Notes: generated by a model from the letters alone, not told the origin. A stretch of DNA of 10,632 bases from Caulobacteraceae bacterium (GCA_025351125.1 JANXWN010000058.1:1-10632), one strand, 5' to 3'; positions 1 to 7,935 are shown, numbered from the stretch's first letter. Numbers and translations are program-made.

Positions 1-863
1 GCCGTCTCGATGGCGGCGCGATCAGCGGCTTGCACGGCGGCGACGATCAAGGCGGCGAGCGGGCTTTCCGCCGCCCCGGCCGAAACCGCGCGATCCCGCG
101 CCCGCTCCAAAGCGCGCACGGCCTGCGCCATTCGACCCGACAAGGCGTCGCCGTCCCAATGGTCTCGCGCCGTGTGAATATCGGCCAAGGTTTTCTCCGC
201 CGCGCCTAGCACCCCGCGTTCCCGCGCCAAGACCGTCGCCTCGTTGTCGCGCGGCGACAGGCGGTCGAGTTCGGTCAGCTGCGCCGAGAGCTCTTCCATT
301 TGCGTTGCGGCATGCGCGTGATCGGCGGCGAGGCGGTCCACCGTTTCGCGCGCGGCGCGCCACGCCGCCCATGTCGCCGCGCAGGCCCGCAGGCTGGGAC
401 CGCAATCACCAAAGCCGTCGAGCAGGGCGCGGTGCGTTCGCGCGTCCAATAGCCCGACGGTCTCATGCTGGCCGTGGACTTCGATCAATTGCGCGCCCAA
501 ATCCCTGAGCACGCCCACCCCCACGGCTTGATCGTTGACGAAGGCCCGGGATCGTCCGTCAGCCCCCAAAATTCGCCGCAACACCACGTCTTCGTCGCGC
601 CGATAGACCAGGCCTTTGTCGTCGAGATAGTCCCAAACCCGGTCATCGGCGGGCGGCGCGAATGCCGCCGTCGCCACCGCTTGGCTCGCGCCGCGCCGCA
701 CGAGCGCCGCATCGCCCCGCGCGCCGGTCGCCAGACCCAAGGCGTCCAGGATGATCGACTTGCCGGCGCCCGTCTCACCGGTCAGCGCCGTCAGACCGGC
801 GCCAAAGGCCAGATTGAGGCTGTCGATAAGCACCACATCGTGAATGGAAAGCCCGATCAGCAT
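1..863 (-). CDS. recN: DNA repair ATPase RecN (N-terminal part, cut by window edge)
   Basis: Partial gene: 287 codons are visible and the reading frame is still open at base 1. RecN is an SMC-like cytoplasmic ATPase acting in double-strand-break repair. The N-terminal ABC head is clear: a first strand with SIHDVVLID, Walker A GETGAGKS at residues 29-36, and the conserved Q-loop-like HGQHE at 130-134, where the family has it. After about residue 160 the protein becomes helical and charged, matching the start of the coiled-coil arm. The missing C-terminal half should hold the ABC signature and Walker B. The ATG at 863 is chosen because LIGLSIHDVVLID aligns with the usual RecN start; another ATG 11 nt upstream is out of frame. 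No good Shine-Dalgarno is visible. The gene starts 30 nt after the bamD stop, so it is probably the last gene seen of the lpxC-bamD transcript. Confidence 0.93.
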   Translation of the reverse strand, partial: MLIGLSIHDVVLIDSLNLAFGAGLTALTGETGAGKSIILDALGLATGARGDAALVRRGASQAVATAAFAPPADDRVWDYLDDKGLVYRRDEDVVLRRILGADGRSRAFVNDQAVGVGVLRDLGAQLIEVHGQHETVGLLDARTHRALLDGFGDCGPSLRACAATWAAWRAARETVDRLAADHAHAATQMEELSAQLTELDRLSPRDNEATVLARERGVLGAAEKTLADIHTARDHWDGDALSGRMAQAVRALERARDRAVSAGAAESPLAALIVAAVQAADRAAIET

Positions 864-893
864 AGCCCGACCATGGCCGAATCCGTCGTTAGA

Positions 894-1880
894 TCAAAGC
901 CCCAGGGCGCCGTGTATAAAGTTATCCTTTTTCCCGGGATCTGTCTTGGCGGGCGATTTACGCGCGTTTGGAGCAGCCAGCGCCACCGCCCCGGGGGTCG
1001 CGATATCAACCGGCGGGGGGGCGATGTTCTGTTTGTCCCGCCCGATGAACGGCAGGCGGCTCTTCAGCGACTCGCCACCTTCGGTCGGCGGCAGAGCGGG
1101 TCGCAGACCCTTAGTGGTCAGCAAGCGATAACCGTCGCGGTACCAAACATCGCCCGGATAGTTAAAGCCCAGCACCGCACCGTCCTTGATCGCCTCATTG
1201 ACCAAACCCAGCGTCAGATTAGCTTCGACCAGTCTGTACAGCGCTTCGGGAGTATGTGAGGTCGTTTGATAGCGCTCGACCACATTGCGAAACCGGCCGA
1301 TGGCGGCGATCGGATCGCCGCTGCGCAGGTAAAATCGACCGATGGTCATTTCCTTGCCCGCCAGTTGATCCTGCACCATGTCCAATTTTACGCGCGCGTC
1401 GGCGGCGTATTGGGTGGCGGGATAGCGTTTGATCACCTCGCCCATCGCCCGCTGCGCTTGCTCGGTCGAAGCCTGATCGCGCCCGACATCGACGATCTGC
1501 TCAAAATAGCACACCGCCTTTAGATAATAGGCGTAGGACGTCGCCGCGTTGCCTGGATAGAGGATAATGAAGCGATCCGCGTCATTGATGGCTTCAGCAT
1601 AGCTGTTCGCCTCATAGTGGGCGTAGGCCGTCATCAAGATTGAGCGACGCGACCATTCCGAATAGGGATGTTGGCGCTCGACCTCGCGGAAATAGTTGAC
1701 CGCATCGTTCCATTGATGGCGATCCAGATTGGAAGCGCCGACCGAAAACAGCAGCTCCACCGGGCGCTCTTCATACGCCAACGTCGGTTTTTTCTTCTTG
1801 ACGACTGAGCAGCCCGCAAGGGCGACGGCCGCTGAAAGCGCCAAAAGAGCGGCGGTTCGGCCCCAGGATTTGGACAACAA
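894..1880 (-). CDS. bamD: Outer-membrane assembly lipoprotein BamD (ComL/YfiO family)
   Basis: 328 aa. BamD is an essential lipoprotein of the BAM complex, facing the periplasm from the outer membrane; with BamA it folds beta-barrel proteins. Residues 1-23 form a lipoprotein signal (basic start, hydrophobic core) ending in a lipobox ALAGC with Cys24 as the lipidated residue. Residues about 38-240 are tandem TPR-like helical pairs, including the family segments RQHPYSEWSRRS and AQRAMGEVIKRYP. A Pro/Ala/Lys-rich tail of roughly 65 residues follows, longer than in E. coli BamD (about 245 aa in total). The start is a TTG: an in-frame TGA lies only a few codons upstream (1893-1895) and no ATG or GTG is available before the signal peptide. 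Two TTG codons are in tandem (1880 and 1877). It lies 139 nt after lpxC and 30 nt before recN, an order conserved in Alphaproteobacteria. Confidence 0.95.
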   Translation of the reverse strand: MLSKSWGRTAALLALSAAVALAGCSVVKKKKPTLAYEERPVELLFSVGASNLDRHQWNDAVNYFREVERQHPYSEWSRRSILMTAYAHYEANSYAEAINDADRFIILYPGNAATSYAYYLKAVCYFEQIVDVGRDQASTEQAQRAMGEVIKRYPATQYAADARVKLDMVQDQLAGKEMTIGRFYLRSGDPIAAIGRFRNVVERYQTTSHTPEALYRLVEANLTLGLVNEAIKDGAVLGFNYPGDVWYRDGYRLLTTKGLRPALPPTEGGESLKSRLPFIGRDKQNIAPPPVDIATPGAVALAAPNARKSPAKTDPGKKDNFIHGALGL

Positions 1881-1890
1881 AGATCGATTT

Positions 1891-1894
1891 CCTC
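1891..1894 (-). promoter_or_regulatory. Shine-Dalgarno of bamD supporting a TTG start
   Basis: On the minus strand GAGG (GAGGAAA in context) lies 10 nt before the first of two tandem TTG codons. The in-frame TGA just upstream excludes any earlier start, so this site supports initiation at TTG 1880, with TTG 1877 as a less well spaced alternative. Confidence 0.6.
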
Positions 1895-1908
1895 AAACGG
1901 CGAAGCGA

Positions 1909-1956
1909 CGCGCCCCGCAAAGCCCCGCGCGCTTCTACACCAGGGCGCGGGGCGCG
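1909..1956 (-). repeat. Competing GC-rich hairpins in the lpxC-bamD spacer
   Basis: In the transcript of the minus strand, one upstream arm (1945-1956) can pair perfectly with either of two downstream arms. With 1922-1930 it makes a 9-bp stem (arms 1945-1953 and 1922-1930, 14-nt loop), followed by only three U. With 1909-1918 it makes a 10-bp stem (arms 1947-1956 and 1909-1918). The two structures exclude each other and end about 30 nt before the bamD start. Neither has a real U-tract, so a classical terminator is unlikely. An RNA processing or stability element, or an attenuator-like switch between lpxC and bamD, is possible. The pairings are read directly from sequence; the role is inference. 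Confidence 0.55.
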
Positions 1957-2019
1957 CCAATGACGGGGATTTGGCAATCTCGGGACAAAACGGTGATTTC
2001 CAAGGGCCGGCGAGGAGAG

Positions 2020-2910
2020 CTATACCGCCCGCGCCAGCCTCTCTCGGGCCGGGGCGTAGCGCCAGGCGTTCGGGGTCGCCGTGACCGCGCGGACCAAGGC
2101 GTTGTTGAGGCGGTGGCCGGCGCAATAGCCTTCGTATCGTCCGATGATCGGCGCGCCCAAAAGATAAAGATCGCCGATCGCGTCGACGGCTTTGTGACGC
2201 ACGAATTCGTCAGGGTGGCGCAGACCTTCGGGGTTGAGGATCACGCCGTCGTCGATCACCACCACGCTATCGAGCGATCCGCCCCGAGCAAGGCCGGCGG
2301 CGTTGAGGGCTTCGACGTCTTTGCGGAAGCCGAAGGTGCGGCACGGCGCTAGCAACCGACGAAAGGTCGTCTCATCAATCGTCAAATCGAGACGCTGGCG
2401 CCCGACGGCGGGATCGTCGAAGCGAATATCGAACGCTACTTCAAAGTTTTCGGCGGGAATTAATACCACGTGTTTGCCGTCGTCGTCGACGCGGATCGGC
2501 TCCAGAATTTCGATATAGCGCCGCCGCGCTTGCTGCGGGCGACGACCGGCGGCGTCGACGGCGGCGACGAAGGCGAGGGCCGATCCGTCCATGATCGGCA
2601 CTTCGGGGCCGTCCAAGGTCACCAGGGCGTTATCGACGCCCAGCGCCTGCAATGTCGCCATAAGGTGTTCGATGGTGCTTACCGTGACGCCCGCGGCATT
2701 GCCGATCGTGGTGCCCAGCCGGGTCTCACAAACCTGATCGGCACGCGCCGAAATCCGTCCGTCGCGACCGGCCACGTCGGTGCGCAAGAAGGCAATGCCC
2801 CCGCCGACCGGCGCGGACGAAACGGTGAGGTTGACGATTTGGCCGGTATGGACGCCGACGCCGCTAAGACGGATCGGCGTAGCCAAGGTGTGTTGCAGGA
2901 AGGGCGACAA
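2020..2910 (-). CDS. lpxC: UDP-3-O-acyl-N-acetylglucosamine deacetylase LpxC
   Basis: Zinc amidase catalysing the first committed step of lipid A synthesis in the cytoplasm. Counting from a TTG at 2931 (303 aa), all catalytic landmarks are present: Glu88-His89 in STIEHL (general base and first zinc ligand), His246 and Asp250 in HKAVDAIGD (other zinc ligands), and the active-site His273 in GHRLNN. GVGVHTG near the N-terminus and IMDGSA are family signatures. Two TTG starts are possible, at 2931 and 2910. I prefer 2910 (296 aa), because GGAG sits 7 nt before it and the shorter N-terminus fits other family members; the only purine run before 2931 is about 18 nt away. There is no in-frame ATG before the conserved core, and a TAA lies in frame upstream. 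It follows ftsZ by about 130 nt, a linkage that ties lipid A supply to division genes. Confidence 0.95.
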   Translation of the reverse strand: MSPFLQHTLATPIRLSGVGVHTGQIVNLTVSSAPVGGGIAFLRTDVAGRDGRISARADQVCETRLGTTIGNAAGVTVSTIEHLMATLQALGVDNALVTLDGPEVPIMDGSALAFVAAVDAAGRRPQQARRRYIEILEPIRVDDDGKHVVLIPAENFEVAFDIRFDDPAVGRQRLDLTIDETTFRRLLAPCRTFGFRKDVEALNAAGLARGGSLDSVVVIDDGVILNPEGLRHPDEFVRHKAVDAIGDLYLLGAPIIGRYEGYCAGHRLNNALVRAVTATPNAWRYAPARERLARAV

Positions 2911-2917
2911 AGGGGTG

Positions 2918-2921
2918 CTCC
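2918..2921 (-). promoter_or_regulatory. Shine-Dalgarno deciding the lpxC start (TTG 2910)
   Basis: GGAG on the minus strand with a 7-nt spacer to TTG 2910. The alternative in-frame TTG at 2931 has no correctly spaced Shine-Dalgarno, so this site argues for the shorter protein. Confidence 0.5.
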
Positions 2922-3038
2922 GCGATGGCAAGACGTCGAATCGGACTGTCCCTCCCCCACCTTACGATCTAACGGCGACGTCCTGGCGCCTCAATACAAC
3001 TCGTGTTTCCCGATGTTTCTGGTTTCCGGCCGGCGGGT

Positions 3039-4538
3039 CTAGTTCGCCAAGCGACGCAGAAAGGAAGGGATTTCCAAATCGACATGATCATCGGCCTCGA
3101 TATCGTCCATCGGCTCGGCGGTCGCCTGCGCACCGCCGCCCGCCGACCGGACCGGGACCGATCGACCAGACGTTTCGTGTCGCGGACGCCCGAAAAGGCT
3201 GAGCCAGCTGCCCTTTTGTCGCCGCTCGTCGCCATAATGGTTGGGACCAAACAAAGGTTCATCGTCATCGACGTCGGTGGCCACGGGATCAGCTGTCCCG
3301 GTTTGCCCATTCACCGACGGGCTCTCGAAGCCAAAATCGGGCTGGCTGGCTTCGGCGGCGAGCGCCGGCTGCGCCATCGTGGCGGCGACGCCCTCAATCT
3401 CGTGCGGGTGGGCTTGATACGCCGGCGCCGGTTCATGAGCGGCGGCAGCCATGACGGGCTCTCGTTCTTGAGCGGACGGTTGCTGTCTCTCGGCCTCCCA
3501 CGACGTTTCGGGACTCGGCGCTCGAATCGCGTCCGGGCGGCGGTGTTGGTGGTGCTCGATGGCGGCGATCGAGGCGCCGTCCATTCCGGTGGCGACGACC
3601 GAGACCCGCACCATGCCCTCCAGCGTCGGATCGAACGCCGCGCCGAAGATGATGTTGGCTTCCGGATCGACCTGACCTGAAATAGCGTTGGCCGCTTCGT
3701 CGACTTCCAGCAGAGTCATGTCCAGCCCGCCGGTGATATTGACCAGCACCGCCTTCGCGCCCTTGAGGGTGACTTCGTCGAGCAGCGGGTTTTGAATGGC
3801 GTTTTCGGCGGCCATCAACGCACGGCCTTCGCCGGACGCCTCGCCGGTGCCCATCATCGCCTTGCCCATTTCGGTCATCACCGTGCGGACATCGGCGAAA
3901 TCCAGATTAATCAGGCCCGGCAGAACCATCAGGTCGGTGATCGAGCGGACGCCGGAATGCAGCACCTGGTCGGCCATGCCGAAGGCTTCGGCGAAGGTCG
4001 TGCGTTCATTGGCGACGCGGAACAAGTTTTGGTTGGGAATCACGATCAGCGTGTCGACATAACGCTGAAGTTCGGCGATGCCGGCGTCGGCCAGACGCAT
4101 GCGGTGTCGCCCCTCGAAATGAAAGGGTTTGGTGACCACGCCGACGGTGAGAATGCCGCGTTCGCGGGCGCATTTGGCGATGATCGGTCCGGCCCCGGTG
4201 CCGGTGCCGCCACCCATTCCGGCGGTGATAAACACCATATGCGCGCCATCGAGATGCTCACCGATTTCCGGGGCGGACTCTTCGGCCGCCGACATGCCGA
4301 CTTCCGGATGCGCGCCAGCGCCCAGACCTTGCGTGACATTGACGCCGAGCTGGATCCGTTGGTCGGTTTTGGAGAACGCCAGTTGTTGCGAGTCGGTATT
4401 GGCGACTACGAACTCGACGCCCTTCAGCCCGGAATCGATCATGTTGTTGACGGCGTTGCCACCGGCTCCACCAACCCCGAAGACCACGATGCGCGGCTTC
4501 AGTTCCTTGGTTTGGGGAGCAAACACCTTGAATGTCAT
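3039..4538 (-). CDS. ftsZ: Cell division GTPase FtsZ
   Basis: 499 aa tubulin homologue that polymerises into the Z ring at midcell. The nucleotide-binding start [11 protein letters not shown] is at 21-31, the tubulin signature GGGTGTG at 109-115, and the T7 loop with catalytic acidic residues in NLDFADV at 211-217 (Asp213, Asp216). The globular core ends near residue 320. A disordered Ala/Pro/Glu/Gln/His-rich linker of about 160 residues follows, much longer than in E. coli but usual in Alphaproteobacteria. The last 13 residues, [13 protein letters not shown], are the conserved C-terminal peptide that binds FtsA and other partners. The ATG has a strong GAGGAG 5 nt upstream. The gene is separated from ftsA by 186 nt that carry a CtrA-type box and a candidate promoter, so it is probably expressed partly on its own, under cell-cycle control. 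Confidence 0.98.
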   Translation of the reverse strand: MTFKVFAPQTKELKPRIVVFGVGGAGGNAVNNMIDSGLKGVEFVVANTDSQQLAFSKTDQRIQLGVNVTQGLGAGAHPEVGMSAAEESAPEIGEHLDGAHMVFITAGMGGGTGTGAGPIIAKCARERGILTVGVVTKPFHFEGRHRMRLADAGIAELQRYVDTLIVIPNQNLFRVANERTTFAEAFGMADQVLHSGVRSITDLMVLPGLINLDFADVRTVMTEMGKAMMGTGEASGEGRALMAAENAIQNPLLDEVTLKGAKAVLVNITGGLDMTLLEVDEAANAISGQVDPEANIIFGAAFDPTLEGMVRVSVVATGMDGASIAAIEHHQHRRPDAIRAPSPETSWEAERQQPSAQEREPVMAAAAHEPAPAYQAHPHEIEGVAATMAQPALAAEASQPDFGFESPSVNGQTGTADPVATDVDDDEPLFGPNHYGDERRQKGSWLSLFGRPRHETSGRSVPVRSAGGGAQATAEPMDDIEADDHVDLEIPSFLRRLAN

Positions 4539-4635
4539 TTGAACTCCTCGGACGACGCCGTATCAACAGATGTATGAAGGTTCGTAACTGTGCGCGACGC
4601 TACGCCGCGCCCGAATCACAGAACACCGATCCCCC

Positions 4636-4651
4636 TTAAGCGGAGGTTAAC
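4636..4651 (+). promoter_or_regulatory. CtrA-type binding box upstream of ftsZ (TTAA-N7-TTAAC)
   Basis: TTAA at 4636-4639, a 7-nt spacer, then TTAAC at 4647-4651: a perfect match to the full CtrA consensus, read on the plus strand. It lies about 98-113 bp before the ftsZ start codon, just downstream of a candidate -10 element, a position suited to repression. In Caulobacter, CtrA is known to repress ftsZ. That the same regulator acts here is inference, since ctrA is not in the window. Confidence 0.65.
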
Positions 4652-4679
4652 GCCATAGCTTGAGTCGTTCGATCGTCGA
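4652..4679 (-). promoter_or_regulatory. Candidate ftsZ promoter containing a GANTC site
   Basis: On the minus strand TCGACGA (4679-4673) resembles the Caulobacter housekeeping -35 element (TTGACGS) and GCTATGGC (4659-4652) resembles its -10 (GCTANAWC), with a 13-nt spacer within the 10-14 range. A GAGTC (GANTC, CcrM methylation motif) at 4662-4666 lies inside that spacer, and a second GANTC (GAATC) is at 4613-4617 in the leader. The -10 match is partial. The case rests on position: the CtrA box follows immediately where transcription would begin, leaving a leader of about 105 nt. Confidence 0.4.
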
Positions 4680-4724
4680 ACCGAATGCGGCGAAATCTTT
4701 CGCGAATGTCGCCGCGCACGCCGG

Positions 4725-6074
4725 TCAGAGGTTATCGCGCAGCCATGCCGCCGCCTTGAGAAAGCCATTGGCGGACGGATCGATGTTGCGCGAGGCGCGC
4801 GTGGCGCCCATCGAGCGCTTGGGATCGGCCTCGCGCGGGCCGAAAGCGGCGCGTTGAAGGACCCCGGCGGCGGCGCAGAAAGCCGGGCCGGAGGCGGCGT
4901 CCGCCAGGTGCGGGATGCGGCGGGGACGACCCAGACGGACCGGGCGATCAAATACCCGCACGGCGACTTCGCGAACGCCGGCCAACTGGCTCGCGCCGCC
5001 GATCAAGACGATTCCGGCCCCCGGATCGATCAAGGCGCCGGCCGCTTTAAGCCTTTCCTTGACCAGTTCGAGGGTTTCCTCGACGCGCGGCGCGATAATG
5101 CCCTTCAGCATCGAGCGCGGGGCGGAGACCGGACCAGCGCCAGGATCGTCGCCGCGCGGCGGCGCCTCGATCATTTCGCGATCCTCGTTGGCCGAGGCGA
5201 TGGCCGAACCGTGCAGGGTCTTGATCCGTTCGGCCCCCGCCATCGACGTCGAGAGCCCGCGCGCCACATCTTGCGTCACGTGTCCGCCGCCGACCGCGAA
5301 GCTGTCGATATGCATTAGCGCGCCATCGGAATACACCGCCACCGAGGTCGATCCGCCCCCCATATCGATACAGATGGCCCCCAGATCCATTTCGTCGTCC
5401 TCCAGCGCGGCAAGCGACGAAGCGTAAGGCGCGGCGACCACGCCTTCGAACTGCAAGTGCGCGCGCTCGACGCAATGGCTGAGGGTTTGGTAGACGCCCT
5501 CGTTCATGCTCACGACGATCATGTCCAGGCCGAGGGTGCGGCCGAACATCGCGCGGGGGTCTTGCACGTGGCGCTGACCGTCGACGGTCCAAGCGATCGG
5601 GCGCAGGTGAATGGGCTGACGACGGTTCAATCGCAAGCTGTTCATCGCTTGAGCGATGGCGCGGGACATATCACTATCGCCGATCGGCCGACCGCCCAAT
5701 TGCACCTTGGCCGATACGCGATGACTGGCGATTTGACCGCAGGTGGTCGCGACCGTGACGGCTTGCACGTCCACCCCCGCCATGGCTTCGGCGCGCTCCA
5801 CCGCCTGGCCGATCGCCAGGGCCGCTTCATCCATATCGACGATAGCGCCGCCGCGGACGCCGTGTGATTGCACATAACCCACGCCGGCGGTGGTCAAGGT
5901 GCGGTCACCCCGCCGCACGCCATCGGCTTTCATAATGAAACAGGCCACTTTCGACGCGCCCAAATCCACCGCCGCGACAATACCCGATCGCCCTAAGCCA
6001 AGTTTTATGCCCTCGCGCCCGCCGCCGCGTCCGCGCTTCTCCGTCGTCACAGGCCGTTCCAGTACAGTTTGCAT
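4725..6074 (-). CDS. ftsA: Cell division protein FtsA (actin-like)
   Basis: 449 aa. FtsA is an actin-fold ATPase that tethers FtsZ filaments to the inner membrane and recruits later divisome proteins. The phosphate-1 loop AAVDLGASKVACF is at 34-46, phosphate-2 ICIDMGGGSTSVAVY at 234-248, and the adenosine motif IVLIGGASQLAGV at 355-367. The 1C subdomain typical of FtsA lies between the first two (about 105-190). The C-terminus FLKAAAWLRDNL is the amphipathic membrane-targeting helix. The first ~30 residues are a basic, Gly-rich extension before the fold. The ATG is 3 nt after the ftsQ TAA, with only a weak purine run, so translation is probably coupled to ftsQ. The proximal half of the gene is well spaced from any internal promoter that I can see. 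Confidence 0.97.
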   Translation of the reverse strand: MQTVLERPVTTEKRGRGGGREGIKLGLGRSGIVAAVDLGASKVACFIMKADGVRRGDRTLTTAGVGYVQSHGVRGGAIVDMDEAALAIGQAVERAEAMAGVDVQAVTVATTCGQIASHRVSAKVQLGGRPIGDSDMSRAIAQAMNSLRLNRRQPIHLRPIAWTVDGQRHVQDPRAMFGRTLGLDMIVVSMNEGVYQTLSHCVERAHLQFEGVVAAPYASSLAALEDDEMDLGAICIDMGGGSTSVAVYSDGALMHIDSFAVGGGHVTQDVARGLSTSMAGAERIKTLHGSAIASANEDREMIEAPPRGDDPGAGPVSAPRSMLKGIIAPRVEETLELVKERLKAAGALIDPGAGIVLIGGASQLAGVREVAVRVFDRPVRLGRPRRIPHLADAASGPAFCAAAGVLQRAAFGPREADPKRSMGATRASRNIDPSANGFLKAAAWLRDNL

Positions 6075-6077
6075 TCT

Positions 6078-6983
6078 TTAAGTCCCACGCATTGTCGTCA
6101 CCGGCGCCGCGCCACCACGCGGACGCACCACCACCATTTCGGGATCACGCAAATCGATCCGCGCCAGCCCCAATCCCAGCACCCGGTTCTTGACCTCCAG
6201 GCCATCGAGGGTCTTGAGCGCCGTCGTCTCGTCGTTCGCGGGCAGTTGAATCACCCCGCCGTCCTGAAGCCGCAGATCCCAGCGCCGTTGATCCACCCGC
6301 ACCGCCGCGCTGACCTTCGTCGCCAAGCCTGGACGCGCGGAGACTTGCGGCAACAGGTCGTGCGCGGCTAGGTTGGCGCCCTCGCCGACGATCAACGGCA
6401 GTCGCGGAAAACGCGCCGGATCGACCGCGCCGACCACGGCGCCGTCATTGGCGACGACCATTGATCGGCCGGCGTGTTGCCATACCGCCATCAACGGACG
6501 CTCGACCACGCTGATCACCACGGTGTCGGGTAACAGGCGGATGACGCGCGCGCGTTCGACCCACCCGACCTTCTCCACCCGCGCCCGCACGGCGTTGAGG
6601 TCGAGATCGAAAATCGGAGTGCCCGCCTTCAATCCGGCGGCCTGCATGATTTCAACCTGCGCCGGCGCCGATGCGCCCTGCAGGTGAACCACCGCCAAGC
6701 TCAAACCCAAACTGGCGAAACGACTATCGAGCGCGCCGTGCGAGATCGCGATCAGGCGCGCCCCACGATCATCGGTGGCCAGAACCACCACCGCGACGAG
6801 CGCAACCATCATCGTTACCGCCGCTCGAACCGCCGTACGCGGTAGTCCGACTTTGTGCGCCGTACGCCATTTCGAGCGCATCCGCGCGCGCAGTCCGCCG
6901 GCCCGCGATCCGGCTCGATTGTGGGAGGGTTTGGTCCGAGGTCTAGCCGGCCCCCGCCGCTCCCCCCGCGACGCCGCGGGCAT
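6078..6983 (-). CDS. ftsQ: Cell division protein FtsQ
   Basis: 301 aa bitopic inner-membrane protein, a divisome scaffold that binds FtsB/FtsL in other bacteria. It has a strongly basic cytoplasmic N-terminus (1-50), one transmembrane segment at about 53-70 ([19 protein letters not shown]), a POTRA domain at about 95-165 (containing [13 protein letters not shown] and VERPLMAVW), then the beta-rich FtsQ domain ending near 290. The ATG at 6983 is chosen over the longer open frame to 7034: GGAGG stands 6 nt before 6983, nothing comparable precedes 7034, and the shorter form reduces overlap with ddl to 41 nt. The stop is 3 nt before ftsA. The ddl-ftsQ-ftsA block is therefore likely one translationally coupled unit. 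Confidence 0.95.
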   Translation of the reverse strand: MPAASRGERRGPARPRTKPSHNRAGSRAGGLRARMRSKWRTAHKVGLPRTAVRAAVTMMVALVAVVVLATDDRGARLIAISHGALDSRFASLGLSLAVVHLQGASAPAQVEIMQAAGLKAGTPIFDLDLNAVRARVEKVGWVERARVIRLLPDTVVISVVERPLMAVWQHAGRSMVVANDGAVVGAVDPARFPRLPLIVGEGANLAAHDLLPQVSARPGLATKVSAAVRVDQRRWDLRLQDGGVIQLPANDETTALKTLDGLEVKNRVLGLGLARIDLRDPEMVVVRPRGGAAPVTTMRGT

Positions 6984-7896
6984 AGCCGTCCTCCGTGATC
7001 CAAAGCACCAAGTCGTCAAATCCCAAACCTTCATGCGCCGCCTGCTCGGGCGCGAGCGAGGTGGGTGTCATGCCCGGTTGGGTGTTGACCTCTAAAAGGA
7101 CCAGAAGGTCGTTAAGGGCGTCATAACGAAAGTCACTTCTTGTGAGACTTTTACAGCCTAAAGCGACATGCGCGGCCAAAGCCTGCTGTTTGGCGGCCCG
7201 CGCGACGCTCGGCGGGATGCGCGCGGGGATGATGTGCAGCGATCCGTCCTCGCCGTATTTAGCCTGATAGTCGTAAAAACCGCTACGCGCTTCGATCTCG
7301 GTGACCGTCAAGGCGCGGTCTCCCAAAACCGCGACCGCCAGTTCCAGGCCCGGAACGAACGGTTCGATCATTACATCGTCTCCGAAACTCCACGCCGCGG
7401 ACAGCAGCTCGACCGGCGGCCCGTTGGCCCCGGCGAAGACCCGAAACACGCCGACCGACGATCCCTGCGCATTGGGCTTGACCACATAGGGCGGGGCGAT
7501 GACGTGCTCCTTGCCCGCCTCGAATCGGTTGAACAGCCCCCCGCCGGGCACCCGCACCCCCGCCGCCGCCAACACCGCCTTGGCCTTGGCCTTGTCCATC
7601 GCCAGCGCCGAAGCCAGTACGCCCGAATGGGTGTAGGAAACACCCAGCGTCTCCAGCACCCCCTGCACGCAACCGTCCTCACCCCAGGCGCCGTGCAAGG
7701 CGTTGAAGCAGACGTCGGGCTTCAACCGCGTCAGCACCGCGGCGATATCGCGCCCGGCGTCTACGCGGGAAACCCTGGCGCCCAGACGCTCCAGCGCGTC
7801 GGCGCAGGCGCGCCCCGATGTCAGGCTGACGTCGCGCTCCGGCGACAGTCCGCCCATGAGAACGGCGACGTGACGGTCGGCAAGGGGAAGGGTCAT
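6943..7896 (-). CDS. ddl: D-alanine--D-alanine ligase (Ddl)
   Basis: 317 aa ATP-grasp enzyme that joins two D-alanines in the cytoplasm for the peptidoglycan stem peptide. Family motifs in order: [11 protein letters not shown] (14-24, with Glu20 positioned as the D-Ala binding glutamate), HGAWGEDG (68-75), the ATP lysine in [13 protein letters not shown] (138-150, Ser-Ser of the serine loop at 146-147), the omega-loop tyrosines in FYDYQAKY (207-214), SDFRYD with Asp257, and the metal-binding [11 protein letters not shown] (267-277, Asn271). Length is normal for DdlB. The tail after residue 305 is a short Gly/Ala stretch. The ATG has no clear Shine-Dalgarno. It is the most upstream dcw gene here: murB or murC, frequent upstream partners, are missing, and a 128-bp gap with direct repeats separates it from an unrelated cupin gene. 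Confidence 0.97.
   Translation of the reverse strand: MTLPLADRHVAVLMGGLSPERDVSLTSGRACADALERLGARVSRVDAGRDIAAVLTRLKPDVCFNALHGAWGEDGCVQGVLETLGVSYTHSGVLASALAMDKAKAKAVLAAAGVRVPGGGLFNRFEAGKEHVIAPPYVVKPNAQGSSVGVFRVFAGANGPPVELLSAAWSFGDDVMIEPFVPGLELAVAVLGDRALTVTEIEARSGFYDYQAKYGEDGSLHIIPARIPPSVARAAKQQALAAHVALGCKSLTRSDFRYDALNDLLVLLEVNTQPGMTPTSLAPEQAAHEGLGFDDLVLWITEDGYARGVAGGAAGAG
6990..6994 (-). promoter_or_regulatory. Shine-Dalgarno deciding the ftsQ start
   Basis: GGAGG on the minus strand, 6 nt before ATG 6983, lying inside the 3' end of ddl. It is the strongest ribosome binding site of the dcw part of the window and argues against the upstream in-frame ATG at 7034. Confidence 0.75.
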
Positions 7897-7920
7897 GCGC
7901 CGTTTGTGTCTGACTCGCGC

Positions 7921-7935
7921 CCGCTTGTTAAGCGG
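7921..7935. repeat. Small inverted repeat upstream of ddl
   Basis: CCGCTT-GTT-AAGCGG, a perfect 6-bp palindrome with 3-nt loop, 25 bp before the ddl start. It has no T-run on either side, so it is not a typical terminator; a leader hairpin or operator is possible. Short enough to be chance. Confidence 0.3.

Noticed and set aside
465..1259. Long plus-strand open frame (264 codons)
   Set aside because: It runs antisense to recN and bamD, whose minus-strand products have full family motifs. The frame is a by-product of high GC content.
2966..2994. Possible lpxC promoter, TTGAGG-N17-TAGATC on the minus strand
   Set aside because: Only three or so -10 positions match and no supporting element is present; transcription from ftsZ explains expression equally well.
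2932..3038. ftsZ terminator in the ftsZ-lpxC gap
   Set aside because: CCGGCCGG after the stop is palindromic but no stable stem with a T-run follows; read-through to lpxC is more likely.
2470..3042. Plus-strand open frame of 190 codons, and other long plus-strand frames across lpxC, ftsZ, ftsA and ddl
   Set aside because: Low-complexity Arg/Gly/Ala-rich translations opposite well-identified genes, with no family motif or ribosome binding site.
3060..3560. Repetitive-looking Ala/Pro/Glu/His-rich coding in ftsZ, considered as a frameshift or foreign insert
   Set aside because: This is the normal long disordered FtsZ linker of Alphaproteobacteria, with the conserved C-terminal peptide intact after it.
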